This document shows, in pieces, positions 1 to 8,155 of a stretch of DNA of 64,000 nucleotides (within the stretch, counting starts at the first letter, position 1; every line of letters begins with the position of its first letter). Location of the stretch: NCBI GenBank assembly GCA_905479075.1, contig CAJQLA010000001.1, forward strand, positions 1 to 64,000. Direction: 5' to 3'. Both the position numbers and the translations under genes were made by a program. Source of the DNA: an uncultured Gammaproteobacteria bacterium (GTDB lineage Bacteria > Pseudomonadota > Gammaproteobacteria > Nitrosococcales > Methylophagaceae). The notes beneath the pieces were generated by a model. It was not told where the DNA came from. It saw only the letters and a list, made by a program, of their open reading frames with translations, and searched no databases.

Positions 1-440
1 TCTCGCAGATTATGATTAACACGAGCCAAGTGCCCATAAGCGGTATAAACATTAGCGCCATGCTCGATAATAATCCAGTTACCAAAGTCTCTTTGACGAT
101 AAGTTATAGTTTTGACCGCTCCATTGCCAGCAGCGACGACGATTCCAGCTGGACGTTTGTGATAATCAATCCCTTTATGCTTACGACCATTATTGCCAAA
201 GCCAGATGACAAACAGGCATCAGGAGCAGGGTTGATTAATAATTCAATATTATTTAAACAAGCCAATACTGATTCTCTTTGTACTTTTCCTGACAACGTT
301 TTCGGCGCATTAGAGACTTTCATTGGGCATAACGCTAGGTCTAATTGTTTAGGTGACGTTATTACGCCGTCAGGTATTTTGAGTGTAGTACTACAAGCTG
401 ATAGTGATAAAACGATGATAATAAATACAAATTGTTTCAT
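1..440 (-). CDS. M23-family peptidase lipoprotein, N-terminal part (runs off the window)
   Basis: The minus strand is open from an ATG at 440 to the window edge, so only the first ~146 residues are visible. The protein begins with a lipoprotein signal peptide (MKQFVFIIIVLSLSAC, lipobox LSAC, lipidated Cys16). After a linker of about 70 residues comes an M23/LytM-like domain: the first zinc-ligand motif reads KHKGID (HxxxD), and later there are the segments NWIIIEHG and TAYGHL typical of this family. M23 proteins cut peptidoglycan cross-links or, when degenerate, activate amidases. The distal HxH motif lies partly outside the window, so catalytic competence cannot be judged. No strong Shine-Dalgarno is visible before the ATG. 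Confidence 0.75.
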   Translation of the reverse strand, partial: MKQFVFIIIVLSLSACSTTLKIPDGVITSPKQLDLALCPMKVSNAPKTLSGKVQRESVLACLNNIELLINPAPDACLSSGFGNNGRKHKGIDYHKRPAGIVVAAGNGAVKTITYRQRDFGNWIIIEHGANVYTAYGHLARVNHNLR

Positions 441-752
441 AGCAATAACTATTACTTTTGGTTTAATGAAAGAACCTAAAAATTCAAGCTGGTTGATACC
501 ATGGCTTTGACACTTTTATTTGCATTGTGTTGCCTACGCTGCTGCTAGGCGTTCATTTATTTTGCTTGCCCAAAATAAACGAACCAAACAAAAAGGCACC
601 CGGATTTATCGCTGGGCACTAAAAAATCCAGTTTTATGCAGCGTGGATAAAAACTCGCTCCGCTCAAACACTTATTCACTTTATCTGGAAAAATATACTT
701 TTCAGTGGCGATAAAAACGGGTTAAAGATATCTTATTTAGGTGTGTGGCCTA
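441..752. other. Gene-free stretch with a repeat-like pseudo-coding segment
   Basis: No convincing gene lies in these ~310 bases. The part from about 520 to 714 is open in one forward frame and contains the string LAQNKRTKQKGTR, followed later by SVDKNSLRSN. From memory, similar short spurious peptides recur in intergenic DNA of many gammaproteobacteria, which would make this a dispersed intergenic repeat rather than a gene. There is no ribosome binding site and no conserved neighbour on this strand. The upstream sequence of the minus-strand lipoprotein lies at 441-500. Confidence 0.3.
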
Positions 753-992
753 TCAGGTCACTTCACCAGAAAAGTGGTGGAGCTGGTCGTCCCAAAGTTC
801 AATTTCATTGCCATTAACAAAGCCCCAGATATGATCTTGGGAATGGGGAGCGAGGTCGAGTTTGTTACCTTGTAGTTCACCGACAATCACGCCGTTAATA
901 TCAGCCCTGAGTTCCACCTTATTATCATCAGTCAGTTCGCCCCAGATCTGGTTTTGATTGTCGTCATCCCAAAGTTCTATGTGCTTTGCCAT
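753..992 (-). CDS. Small repeat-containing hypothetical protein (79 aa)
   Basis: I do not recognise a named family. The start at 992 (MAKHIELWDDD) is chosen over an upstream in-frame ATG at 1073 because AGGAG sits 8 bases before it. The acidic protein consists of about four short repeats with the pattern [I/V]xGE[L/V]..N.[V/I]EL: IELWDD near the N-terminus, QIWGELTDDNKVEL, VIVGELQGNKLDL, HIWGFVNGNEIELWDD near the C-terminus. Alternating hydrophobic residues suggest a small all-beta repeat fold. There is no signal peptide or membrane segment and no Cys, so a cytoplasmic location is likely. It is transcribed away from nrdB and is separated from both neighbours by about 300 bases, so it is probably monocistronic. 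Confidence 0.6.
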   Translation of the reverse strand: MAKHIELWDDDNQNQIWGELTDDNKVELRADINGVIVGELQGNKLDLAPHSQDHIWGFVNGNEIELWDDQLHHFSGEVT

Positions 993-1306
993 CGTGTTTT
1001 CTCCTAATCCCAATGTTATAAAAAGATTGTTGAAACCTACTTTTGACTCAAACTTGCCTTGCGTAAAACGCATTTTTTAATGGTGAAAAATTGTCTTTGT
1101 TCTGTTTTCCTTGTTTGTTATAAAAATCAATTACTCTGACCCCATTGATTCTAGGTCGAAATGTCTTTTTCGATTCAACTAATAATTCGAAACCAATTTT
1201 CCAAAAATTCTTTTTGGAATATCCATCTATTTTCAGTTTTCCGATTGCTTCTATTGCACATTTTTTTACAAAAAAGCCAGCATTAATGCTGGCTTCCTAA
1301 TTCAAT
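993..1306. other. Intergenic region between nrdB and the small repeat protein
   Basis: It contains the nrdB terminator (1271-1296). It also contains an AT-rich stretch that is open on the minus strand for about 80 codons without a start codon, with the tag GGGGTCAGAGTAAT (read on the minus strand, around 1132-1146). I recall that tag as a common relic around small transposase-like (RAYT/REP) elements, but no transposase is present here. I see no supported gene. Confidence 0.35.
1271..1296 (-). terminator. Rho-independent terminator of nrdAB
   Basis: A perfect 18-base palindrome (GCCAGCATTAATGCTGGC, 1276-1293) is followed on the minus strand by a run of six T. It lies 14 bases after the nrdB stop codon. 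Confidence 0.85.
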
Positions 1307-2518
1307 CTAATCCCACTTCAACGCGCCACCTGTTTGATATTCGGTGACTTTGGTTTCGAAGAAGTTTTTCTCCTTGCGCATATTGGCTTGTTCATCTAGC
1401 CATGGCAGAGTGGCTTCGGCACCGGGGAAGGGCGTTTCATGCCCGAGTTGTTTAGCACGACGATTAGCAATAAAGCGGAATTGGCCAATATGCTGTTCTT
1501 TTGAATAACCTAAGATCGGATCACGCAGGATATAGCTGGCGTAAATCTCTTCGGCGGCTTCGGCTTCTTCCCACATTTGTTGTACTTTGATGGGGTCGAG
1601 TTTGACGTTTTCTTCTTTGATGATTTGTTTGACCACACGAATACCAAAAGACGCATGCAAGACTTCATCACGCATAATATATTGCAGTTGTTCAGCCGTG
1701 CCTTTCATTAGGCCGCGACGTTGTAGGGCAAAGATTGGGCTAAAGCCATTGTAGAACCAACAGCCTTCGAAGATACCACCGAAGAAGGTGTAGGCCATGA
1801 CGAAGTTTTCTAGTTCATCACGATCTCTAAGATCAATGTCACTACGTAGCACAGAGCTAAGGCGATTATTAGCCAGTTGAATCTTTTGATTGATTTCTGG
1901 CACGACACGATAGCGATTGTAGATTTCGCTTTGGTCTAGGCCAATAGTTTCAATACAGTGTTGGTATGTCCATGTATGCAAGGCTTCTTCATAGACTTGG
2001 CGTGCTTGATAGATTTGCAACTCTGGTGCCGACATTTTTTCCATCACTGCCAAGCCGATATTTCGCATGGCGAGAATATCGGAGGTAGTGAGGTAGGAGA
2101 GAACATTTTCATAGACATGACGTTCTTCCATCGTCAGGTTATGACGATAGTCGTGAACATCTTGTGCCATGTTGATATCGAGTGGCGTCCAGTGGTTTTT
2201 ATTGGCATTAATAAAATAATCCCAAGCCCATGGATATTTAAACGGCGCGAGCTGATTAATATCGGTCATGCCATTAATGACACGCTTATCGTCTGGGTTA
2301 ACAGGCGCGACATTGGCCGTTGGCAAAGATGACACACTTGCTGAGTCTGGTTCTGGCACAGAAGCAGGCATGGCAGTAGAAGTGGGTTCATTAGCTGCTG
2401 GCGCTGCTTCCACCTCTGTCGCAGGGCTGTTGTCAGCTACAGAATTGTCTTCGATTGCTGCTGGTGCAGGCTCGCTGCCAGTAACTGGCGCTGAAAATGG
2501 ATCATCCCAATCTAACAT
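1307..2518 (-). CDS. nrdB: Ribonucleoside-diphosphate reductase class Ia, beta subunit
   Basis: NrdB houses the di-iron/tyrosyl-radical cofactor that is passed to NrdA to reduce NDPs to dNDPs. The ligand pattern is intact: an Asp in MAQD, the ExxHxxxY signature EALHTWTY containing the radical Tyr, a Glu in GGIFEG, and the ExxH pair in RDEVLHA. The reductase body begins near DDKRVINGMTDINQL. It is preceded by about 75 residues rich in Ala, Pro, Ser and Glu, longer than E. coli NrdB but resembling Pseudomonas-type NrdB. The start at 2518 (MLDWDDPF) overlaps the nrdA stop as TAATG, with GAGG 10 bases upstream. An ATG at 2527 is also in frame but sits only one base from the GAGG. Translationally coupled to nrdA. 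Confidence 0.95.
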   Translation of the reverse strand: MLDWDDPFSAPVTGSEPAPAAIEDNSVADNSPATEVEAAPAANEPTSTAMPASVPEPDSASVSSLPTANVAPVNPDDKRVINGMTDINQLAPFKYPWAWDYFINANKNHWTPLDINMAQDVHDYRHNLTMEERHVYENVLSYLTTSDILAMRNIGLAVMEKMSAPELQIYQARQVYEEALHTWTYQHCIETIGLDQSEIYNRYRVVPEINQKIQLANNRLSSVLRSDIDLRDRDELENFVMAYTFFGGIFEGCWFYNGFSPIFALQRRGLMKGTAEQLQYIMRDEVLHASFGIRVVKQIIKEENVKLDPIKVQQMWEEAEAAEEIYASYILRDPILGYSKEQHIGQFRFIANRRAKQLGHETPFPGAEATLPWLDEQANMRKEKNFFETKVTEYQTGGALKWD

Positions 2519-5355
2519 TATTGACATGCCTCACAGTCTGGTTCGAGTATCGAGCAGGCTTGTGGTGCATCCATACCTTCACCTAAAACCAGTTCATCTG
2601 TTGCAGCAGGTACGGCTGCAATGGTGCCCATTGGTTTCGAGCTACTGGTTTTCTCAGCGGCTGTCGCACCCATAGATCGTAAATAGTAAGTTGTTTTTAG
2701 ACCACGAACCCAAGCGAGCTTGTATAGGTTATCCATCGTTTTACCTGATGGTTCTGCCATATACAGATTCAAGCTTTGTGCTTGGTCTAACCATTTTTGA
2801 CGACGTGAAGCTGCTTCAATTAACCAACGGGCATCCATTTCAAAAGCAGTGGTATACAGTGCTTTTAAATCATCTGGAATACGGTCGATTTGTTGCAAGC
2901 TACCATCATAGTATTTCAGATCGTTAATCATCACTTCATCCCACAGGTCGAGCGCTTTTAAGTCGGCAACCATATAAGGATTAATGACGGTGAACTCACC
3001 CGAGAGGTTCGATTTTACAAATAGGTTTTGATAAGTCGGCTCAATCGATTGGCTGACACCACAGATATTTGAAATCGTCGCAGTTGGGGCAATCGCCATT
3101 GTGTTGGAGTTACGCATACCTTGTGTTTTGATTTTGTCGCGTAGGCTGTCCCAATCCAGTGTTTGGCTTTCATCTTGTTGTAGATACTGACCACGCGCTT
3201 CTTTCAAGATTTTGATAGAGTCAATCGGCATAATGCCTTGGCTCCACAAACTACCTTGGTATGAGCTATAAGAACCACGCTCTACAGCCAAATCAGACGA
3301 GGCTTCAATGGTGTAATAACTGACCGTTTCCATTGAGGTATCAGCAAATTGCACAGCCGCTTCGGTGCTGTATGGCAGACGCATTTTATAAAGCGCATCT
3401 TGGAAACCCATAATACCGAGACCGACAGGGCGGTGTTTAAGGTTAGAGTTACGGGCTTGCGGCACACTGTAATAGTTGTACTCAATGACGTTGTCTAACA
3501 TACGCATTGCTGTGGTGACAGTACGCTTCACTTTTTCTAAGTCGAGTTTTCCATCAACAATATGTTGTGGCAAGTTGACTGAACCTAAATTACAGACGGC
3601 AATTTCATCGTTTGATGTGTTGAGCGTGATCTCAGTACATAGATTTGAGCTATGGACGACACCAACATGTTGTTGTGGGCTACGAAGGTTACATGGATCT
3701 TTAAATGTCACCCATGGATGGCCTGTTTCAAACAACATGCCGAGCATTTTGCGCCATAAGTCATTGGCGGGTAGTGTTTTGAAGTTACGAATCTCACCAC
3801 GAGCGGCTTTTTCTTCGTAAGCTGCGTAGGCAGTTTCAAACTCAAGGCCCATTAGGTCATGTAGGTCTTCAACTTCTTCTGGCGAAAATAATGTCCAGTC
3901 GCCATTTTCAGCAACACGCTTCATGAATAAATCAGGGATCCAGTTAGCCGTATTCATATCGTGAGTACGACGACGATCATCACCTGTGTTTTTACGCATA
4001 TCGAGGAATTCTTCGATATCAATATGCCAAGTTTCTAAATAAGCACAAACAGCACCTTTACGTTTACCACCTTGGTTGACGGCAACGGCAGTGTCATTCG
4101 CCACTTTTAAGAAAGGGACAACACCTTGTGATTTACCATTAGTTCCTTTGATATGAGCACCAAGGCCACGTACTCGTGTCCAGTCATTACCCAAACCGCC
4201 TGCATATTTAGACAGTAGAGCATTATCACGCATGGCGTTATAAATACCGCTCAAGTTATCTGGTATCGTTGTGAGATAGCAAGATGACAGTTGAGGGCGT
4301 AAGGTGCCAGCGTTGAATAGGGTCGGTGTACTACTCATAAAGTCGAAAGATGACAATAAGTTGTAGAACTCAATCGCACGGGTTTCACGGTCAATTTCAT
4401 TGATAGCCAAGCCCATCGCAACTCGCATATAGAAAGCTTGTGGTAATTCAAAACGGGTACCGTCTTTATGAATAAAGTAACGGTCATACAGTGTTTGAAT
4501 ACCTAGGTAGGTGAAATTGAAATCGTTTTCAGGTTTTAGTGCATTTCCTAAACGATCTAAATCATATTGTGCTAATTCAGGGGCTAGTAACTCATGGTCA
4601 ATAGCACGATGAATATAGTGTTTGAAGTAATCAGGGTAGAAATCAGTCATTTCAGATTGTGAAGCATGACGTGTACTGTCGTAAACGTAGCTCAGTGCTT
4701 CACGGCGAATGCCATCCATCAATAGGCGAGCAGCAATCGTACTGTAAGCAGGATCTTTTTCGATAAAGGTACGCGCTGACATGACTAGGGCTTTTTCCAC
4801 GTCAGCTTCCGCCACACCATCAAATAGATTGTGTTGGGTATCACGTAAGATAGCCGAACTATCAACCGCATCTACGCCTTCACAGGCTTCTTTGATGAGG
4901 TGTTCTAAACGACCTAGGTCAAGCGGTATTTTTGTGCCATCAACGGTCGTGACATGAAGAGCAGGGGCATCACTGACAATACTTGGGTGTTTTTCTTCTT
5001 CTTCAGCACGTTTTTGTGATTGTTGTTCACGATAGAGAACATAAGCACGGGCAACTTTATATTCACCTTCACGCATAACCGCTAATTCAACTTGGTCTTG
5101 GATATCTTCAATGTGGACTGTGCCACCATCATCAAGACGACGAGTGAGGTTTTCAGTGATTTGCTTAGTGATTTTGCCTACAACATCATGAATGCGGCTA
5201 CTATTTTTTGCAGCATCGCCTTCAACAGCTAAAAAGGCTTTGGTAATTGCGACAGCAATTTTATTGCTATCGAAGGCAGTAAGTTGGCCATTTCGGCGGA
5301 TAACCTGGTACTGACTTGATGTTGTTGCCGCCGTTGCGGTTGCTTCGTTTGCCAT
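2518..5355 (-). CDS. nrdA: Ribonucleoside-diphosphate reductase class Ia, alpha subunit with two ATP-cone regions
   Basis: This is the catalytic subunit of ribonucleotide reductase, making all four dNDPs. The start at 5355 (MANEATATA) is preceded by GGGG and fits the family; an ATG at 5403 would add 16 untypical residues. Residues ~15-110 form an ATP-cone (VIRRNGQLTAFDSNKI) and ~133-225 a second, more divergent cone (VTTVDGTKIPLDLGRL), as in Pseudomonas-type NrdA. The catalytic segment SSNLCTEI holds the Asn, Cys and Glu of the active site. Redox cysteines lie in LSSCYLTT and IAVCNLGS, paired Tyr for radical transfer in LKTTYYLRS, and the C-terminal shuttle cysteines in DCEACQ. About 945 aa. 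First gene of the nrdAB operon. Confidence 0.97.
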   Translation of the reverse strand: MANEATATAATTSSQYQVIRRNGQLTAFDSNKIAVAITKAFLAVEGDAAKNSSRIHDVVGKITKQITENLTRRLDDGGTVHIEDIQDQVELAVMREGEYKVARAYVLYREQQSQKRAEEEEKHPSIVSDAPALHVTTVDGTKIPLDLGRLEHLIKEACEGVDAVDSSAILRDTQHNLFDGVAEADVEKALVMSARTFIEKDPAYSTIAARLLMDGIRREALSYVYDSTRHASQSEMTDFYPDYFKHYIHRAIDHELLAPELAQYDLDRLGNALKPENDFNFTYLGIQTLYDRYFIHKDGTRFELPQAFYMRVAMGLAINEIDRETRAIEFYNLLSSFDFMSSTPTLFNAGTLRPQLSSCYLTTIPDNLSGIYNAMRDNALLSKYAGGLGNDWTRVRGLGAHIKGTNGKSQGVVPFLKVANDTAVAVNQGGKRKGAVCAYLETWHIDIEEFLDMRKNTGDDRRRTHDMNTANWIPDLFMKRVAENGDWTLFSPEEVEDLHDLMGLEFETAYAAYEEKAARGEIRNFKTLPANDLWRKMLGMLFETGHPWVTFKDPCNLRSPQQHVGVVHSSNLCTEITLNTSNDEIAVCNLGSVNLPQHIVDGKLDLEKVKRTVTTAMRMLDNVIEYNYYSVPQARNSNLKHRPVGLGIMGFQDALYKMRLPYSTEAAVQFADTSMETVSYYTIEASSDLAVERGSYSSYQGSLWSQGIMPIDSIKILKEARGQYLQQDESQTLDWDSLRDKIKTQGMRNSNTMAIAPTATISNICGVSQSIEPTYQNLFVKSNLSGEFTVINPYMVADLKALDLWDEVMINDLKYYDGSLQQIDRIPDDLKALYTTAFEMDARWLIEAASRRQKWLDQAQSLNLYMAEPSGKTMDNLYKLAWVRGLKTTYYLRSMGATAAEKTSSSKPMGTIAAVPAATDELVLGEGMDAPQACSILEPDCEACQ

Positions 5356-5429
5356 AATAAAAACCCCGTGTTCCAAATAAAATAGGAATTCATCAAACCA
5401 CAAGTTCTAGTGGTTGCTTCCTAGCTAAA

Positions 5430-5477
5430 CCACAAGATAGTGTGTTTTTTTATAAATGGCAAGTGTGTTTTTTGTGG
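5430..5477 (-). promoter_or_regulatory. Candidate NrdR box pair upstream of nrdAB
   Basis: NrdR represses ribonucleotide reductase genes by binding two 16-bp boxes (consensus ACACWATATATWGTGT) about three helical turns apart. The window 5430-5445 matches 13 of 16 positions. A weaker match (9 of 16, mainly the TTGTG half) lies 32 bases away at 5462-5477, which is the expected spacing. The second box is only suggestive. No nrdR gene is in the window. Confidence 0.5.
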
Positions 5478-5494
5478 AATTACTGTGTAGAAAT

Positions 5495-5503
5495 TGTGGA
5501 TAA
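5495..5503 (-). promoter_or_regulatory. DnaA box upstream of nrdAB
   Basis: On the minus strand the sequence is TTATCCACA, a perfect match to the DnaA-box consensus TTATNCACA, about 140 bases before the nrdA start. DnaA-ATP control of nrdAB is known in E. coli, so a perfect single box here is plausible regulation. A nine-base motif can also occur by chance. Confidence 0.6.
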
Positions 5504-5559
5504 CTTTTTTGATCCGGCTGTCAAATAAGGCAGCTAGGGGCTTGGTGTGAAAAAGAGGA

Positions 5560-5591
5560 AAAAATCACCCCAATTAAAAAAATAATTGGGG
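5560..5591 (-). terminator. Rho-independent terminator of bcp
   Basis: Stem CCCCAATTA (5568-5576) pairs with TAATTGGGG (5583-5591) around an A-rich loop. On the minus strand the hairpin is followed by TGATTTTTT. It lies about 10 bases after the bcp stop. Confidence 0.8.
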
Positions 5592-5601
5592 CGATTATTG
5601 C

Positions 5602-6069
5602 TTATAAATTATTAACAGCGTCTAAAACTTCTTCTAAATGTACTTTCACTTTGACATTGCGCCATTCTTGTCGAAGAACGCCTTTTTTATCAATTAGGAA
5701 AGTACTGCGCACAATACCCATATATTCACGACCATAATTCTTTTTCAGTTTAATCACATCAAAAAGTTTACAAGCCATTTCATCGGCGTCAGATAGTAAT
5801 TCGAAAGGGAAGCTTTGTTTGGTTTTAAAACCTTCGTGAACACGTACACTGTCGCGCGAGACACCAAAAATGAGCGTATCTTTCGCTTCGAACTCTTTAA
5901 TATGGTCGCGAAAGTTTTGTCCTTCGAGTGTGCAGCCGGGCGTATTGTCTTTTGGATAGAAGTAAATCACGATATTTTTACCGAGATGGTCTGAAAGACG
6001 AAATGTGCTATCGCCAGTACTTGGCAGTTCGAAATCGGGAACGGGCTGATCAAGTTCGACTTGTTGCAT
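5602..6069 (-). CDS. bcp: Thioredoxin-dependent peroxiredoxin of the Bcp/PrxQ family
   Basis: A cytoplasmic thiol peroxidase reducing H2O2 and organic peroxides. The start at 6069 (MQQVELDQP) gives 155 aa, the normal family length, with AAGGA 10 bases upstream; an earlier in-frame ATG at 6138 would add 23 unlikely residues. The peroxidatic Cys is in TPGCTLEGQ. The second Cys found five residues later in E. coli Bcp (TPGCTVQAC) is replaced here by Gln, so the usual intrahelical disulfide cannot form. Another Cys (DEMACKLFDV) sits where E. coli has Cys99. It is divergent from dapA with a shared ~120-base promoter region, and has its own terminator. Confidence 0.93.
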   Translation of the reverse strand: MQQVELDQPVPDFELPSTGDSTFRLSDHLGKNIVIYFYPKDNTPGCTLEGQNFRDHIKEFEAKDTLIFGVSRDSVRVHEGFKTKQSFPFELLSDADEMACKLFDVIKLKKNYGREYMGIVRSTFLIDKKGVLRQEWRNVKVKVHLEEVLDAVNNL

Positions 6070-6189
6070 GTGTTGAGCATCCTTATAGCTAAAAATAATG
6101 AAAACGACACCATACACAATCGTATAGGATCTTGTCATCTTGTCTTAGTCAACGTACCATTGCGGTTTGTTTTTTGGAGACGTGCGGTC

Positions 6190-7068
6190 ATGTTTAGTGG
6201 CAGTATGGTAGCGCTGGTCACACCTATGCGAGCTGATGGCTCGATAGACAGTGAATGCTTGCACAAATTAGTTGAATTTCATATTAGCAACGGAACTGAT
6301 GCGATTGTAGCTGTCGGTACAACGGGCGAGTCTGCAACATTAACAGTTAAAGAACATTGTGATGTCATTCGTCAAGTTGTCACACAGGTAAATGGCCGTG
6401 TTCCTGTTATTGCTGGCACAGGGGCAAATTCGACCACCGAAGCGATTGAGTTGACCCAATATGCAAAAGACTTAGGTGTTGATGCCGTTTTGTTGGTCAC
6501 ACCTTATTATAATAAGCCAACGCAAGAAGGCTTATACTTGCACTATAAAACCATAGCCGAAGCCGTTGATATTCCACAAATATTATATAATGTCCCGAGC
6601 CGGACAGCTTGTGACATGTTGCCTGAGACGGTTGCCCGTTTAGCTGATATACCTAATATAATTGGTATAAAAGAAGCAACAGGTGATCTTTCTAGGGTTG
6701 AGCAAATCAACACATTGTGTGATAACCAGATGGAACTATATACTGGTGAGGATGCCAATACCGTTGACTTTATTTTGGCAGGCGGTCAAGGTGTTATCTC
6801 AGTCACTGCCAATGTTGCTCCGGCTGCGATGCATGAGATGTGTCATGCTGCTTTGGAAGGTAATAAAGTAAAAGCCAGCCAAATTAATAATGATTTGGCA
6901 AAATTACATAAAAGTTTATTTGTTGAAGCAAACCCGATACCAGTCAAATGGGCTTTATCAGAAATGGGACTTATCCCAACTGGGATTCGTTTACCTATGA
7001 CAGTATTGTCAGATAGGTATCACCAGCCGGTGCGAGATGCATTAGATGCCGCTGGCATATTAAATTAA
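6190..7068 (+). CDS. dapA: 4-hydroxy-tetrahydrodipicolinate synthase
   Basis: DapA condenses pyruvate and aspartate semialdehyde, the first committed step to diaminopimelate and lysine. The start at 6190 (MFSGSMVALVTPM) gives 292 aa, the standard length, with GGAG 10 bases upstream; the frame stays open further upstream but overlaps the bcp promoter region. The catalytic residues fall at the E. coli numbers: Thr44 and Thr45 in GTTGES, Tyr133 in ILYNVPSR, Arg138, and the Schiff-base Lys161 in GIKEATGD. It is the first gene of dapA-bamC-MBL-purC, the order found in Pseudomonas. No lysine riboswitch is visible upstream. Confidence 0.97.
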   Translation: MFSGSMVALVTPMRADGSIDSECLHKLVEFHISNGTDAIVAVGTTGESATLTVKEHCDVIRQVVTQVNGRVPVIAGTGANSTTEAIELTQYAKDLGVDAVLLVTPYYNKPTQEGLYLHYKTIAEAVDIPQILYNVPSRTACDMLPETVARLADIPNIIGIKEATGDLSRVEQINTLCDNQMELYTGEDANTVDFILAGGQGVISVTANVAPAAMHEMCHAALEGNKVKASQINNDLAKLHKSLFVEANPIPVKWALSEMGLIPTGIRLPMTVLSDRYHQPVRDALDAAGILN

Positions 7069-7087
7069 TTGTGAGTGAAATTACTAC

Positions 7088-8155
7088 ATGAACTCTAAGC
7101 AAATTATTCATCTTTCTTCAGCTGTATTGCTCAGCGCTGTTCTTTCTGCATGCTCATCAATAGACGCGTTAGATGATGTGGTGCAAGACAATAGTCAACA
7201 ATACAAAAAAGCGCAGGTAATGCCGGCTTTGGAGATTCCACCGGATTTAAGCGGTGAACAAATTAAAGATGACATTACAGGTAATCAGTCGACAGAAAGT
7301 TATTCAGAGCAAGTTGCTGAGACACCATTAACAGAAAAATATAATGTCGAACCTTCCAATAAGCCTGTATTAACGGGTGATGATGACCAACGTCATTTAG
7401 TGGTTTCTGGTAACCCAGATACGACTTGGGCCTTGATTCTTGATTTCTGGAAACAGAAAGGTATCGAAGTTAGACGTCAAGAACAGCGTATCGGAATGAT
7501 GGATACAGAAGGTGATGCGGACGACTATGCGTTTCGTGCTCGTATGGAACCAGGTAGTGAACCAGAATCAGTAGAAATCTATATTTCTGGCGTTAGTTTT
7601 GATAAAAACCAACGAAAAGATGAAGAGACATTACGTCAATTAGCTGAGTTTATCGGTGGCGCTCGCATAGAACAAAAAGAACAGCAAGTCGTAGCCAAAG
7701 CAACTGAGCCAAAACAACGTTCGACTCCAGTTGAGCCACAATATGCTGAACCTGTTGAACAAAAATCGGCTCGTATTAACGCTGTCCTTATTGATGAAGC
7801 AAGAGGCCAACAAGCGTTAATCGTTGAACAAACTTTTGCTGATAGCTGGCGTAGCGTGGGTCAAATTCTAAATCGCAAAGGAATCTCTGTAGAAGATCTA
7901 GAGAGAACTTCAGGAATCTATTACATTCATTATATCGATCCATTTAATGCTGAAAGCCACGATAAAAGTATGTTGAGCTCAATGGCTTTTTGGCAGAGTG
8001 ATGAAGAGAGAGAACCTGAAAACTATTTCTTTATTAAATTGATTGAAGATGCCGCGGATACCAAGATTGTTGTTCTTGATGTCGACCAAGTTCGTACATC
8101 ATCAGCTACGGCACGTCGCTTATTGGCATTTATACAGGAAGAGTTGACCAAATAA
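7088..8155 (+). CDS. bamC: Outer membrane assembly lipoprotein BamC (NlpB)
   Basis: BamC is an accessory lipoprotein of the Bam complex that inserts beta-barrel proteins into the outer membrane. It starts with a lipoprotein signal (VLLSAVLSAC, lipidated Cys22). The lasso segment follows, with the family signature ALEIPPDLS around residue 50 that contacts BamD. Two helix-grip-like domains follow (about 100-190 and 230-350), joined by a Gln/Glu/Pro-rich linker. At 355 aa the length is normal. It lies 19 bases after dapA, as in E. coli, and its stop overlaps the next start as TAATG, so translation is probably coupled. Confidence 0.9.
   Translation: MNSKQIIHLSSAVLLSAVLSACSSIDALDDVVQDNSQQYKKAQVMPALEIPPDLSGEQIKDDITGNQSTESYSEQVAETPLTEKYNVEPSNKPVLTGDDDQRHLVVSGNPDTTWALILDFWKQKGIEVRRQEQRIGMMDTEGDADDYAFRARMEPGSEPESVEIYISGVSFDKNQRKDEETLRQLAEFIGGARIEQKEQQVVAKATEPKQRSTPVEPQYAEPVEQKSARINAVLIDEARGQQALIVEQTFADSWRSVGQILNRKGISVEDLERTSGIYYIHYIDPFNAESHDKSMLSSMAFWQSDEEREPENYFFIKLIEDAADTKIVVLDVDQVRTSSATARRLLAFIQEELTK

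Noticed and set aside
2268..2675. A 135-codon plus-strand open frame across the nrdA/nrdB junction
   Set aside because: It is antisense to the Ala/Pro-rich start of nrdB; the composition is a mirror of that region and nothing supports a second gene.
7069..7087. A lysine riboswitch linked to dapA-bamC
   Set aside because: Neither the ~120 bases upstream of dapA nor the dapA-bamC gap has room for, or signs of, a lysine riboswitch.
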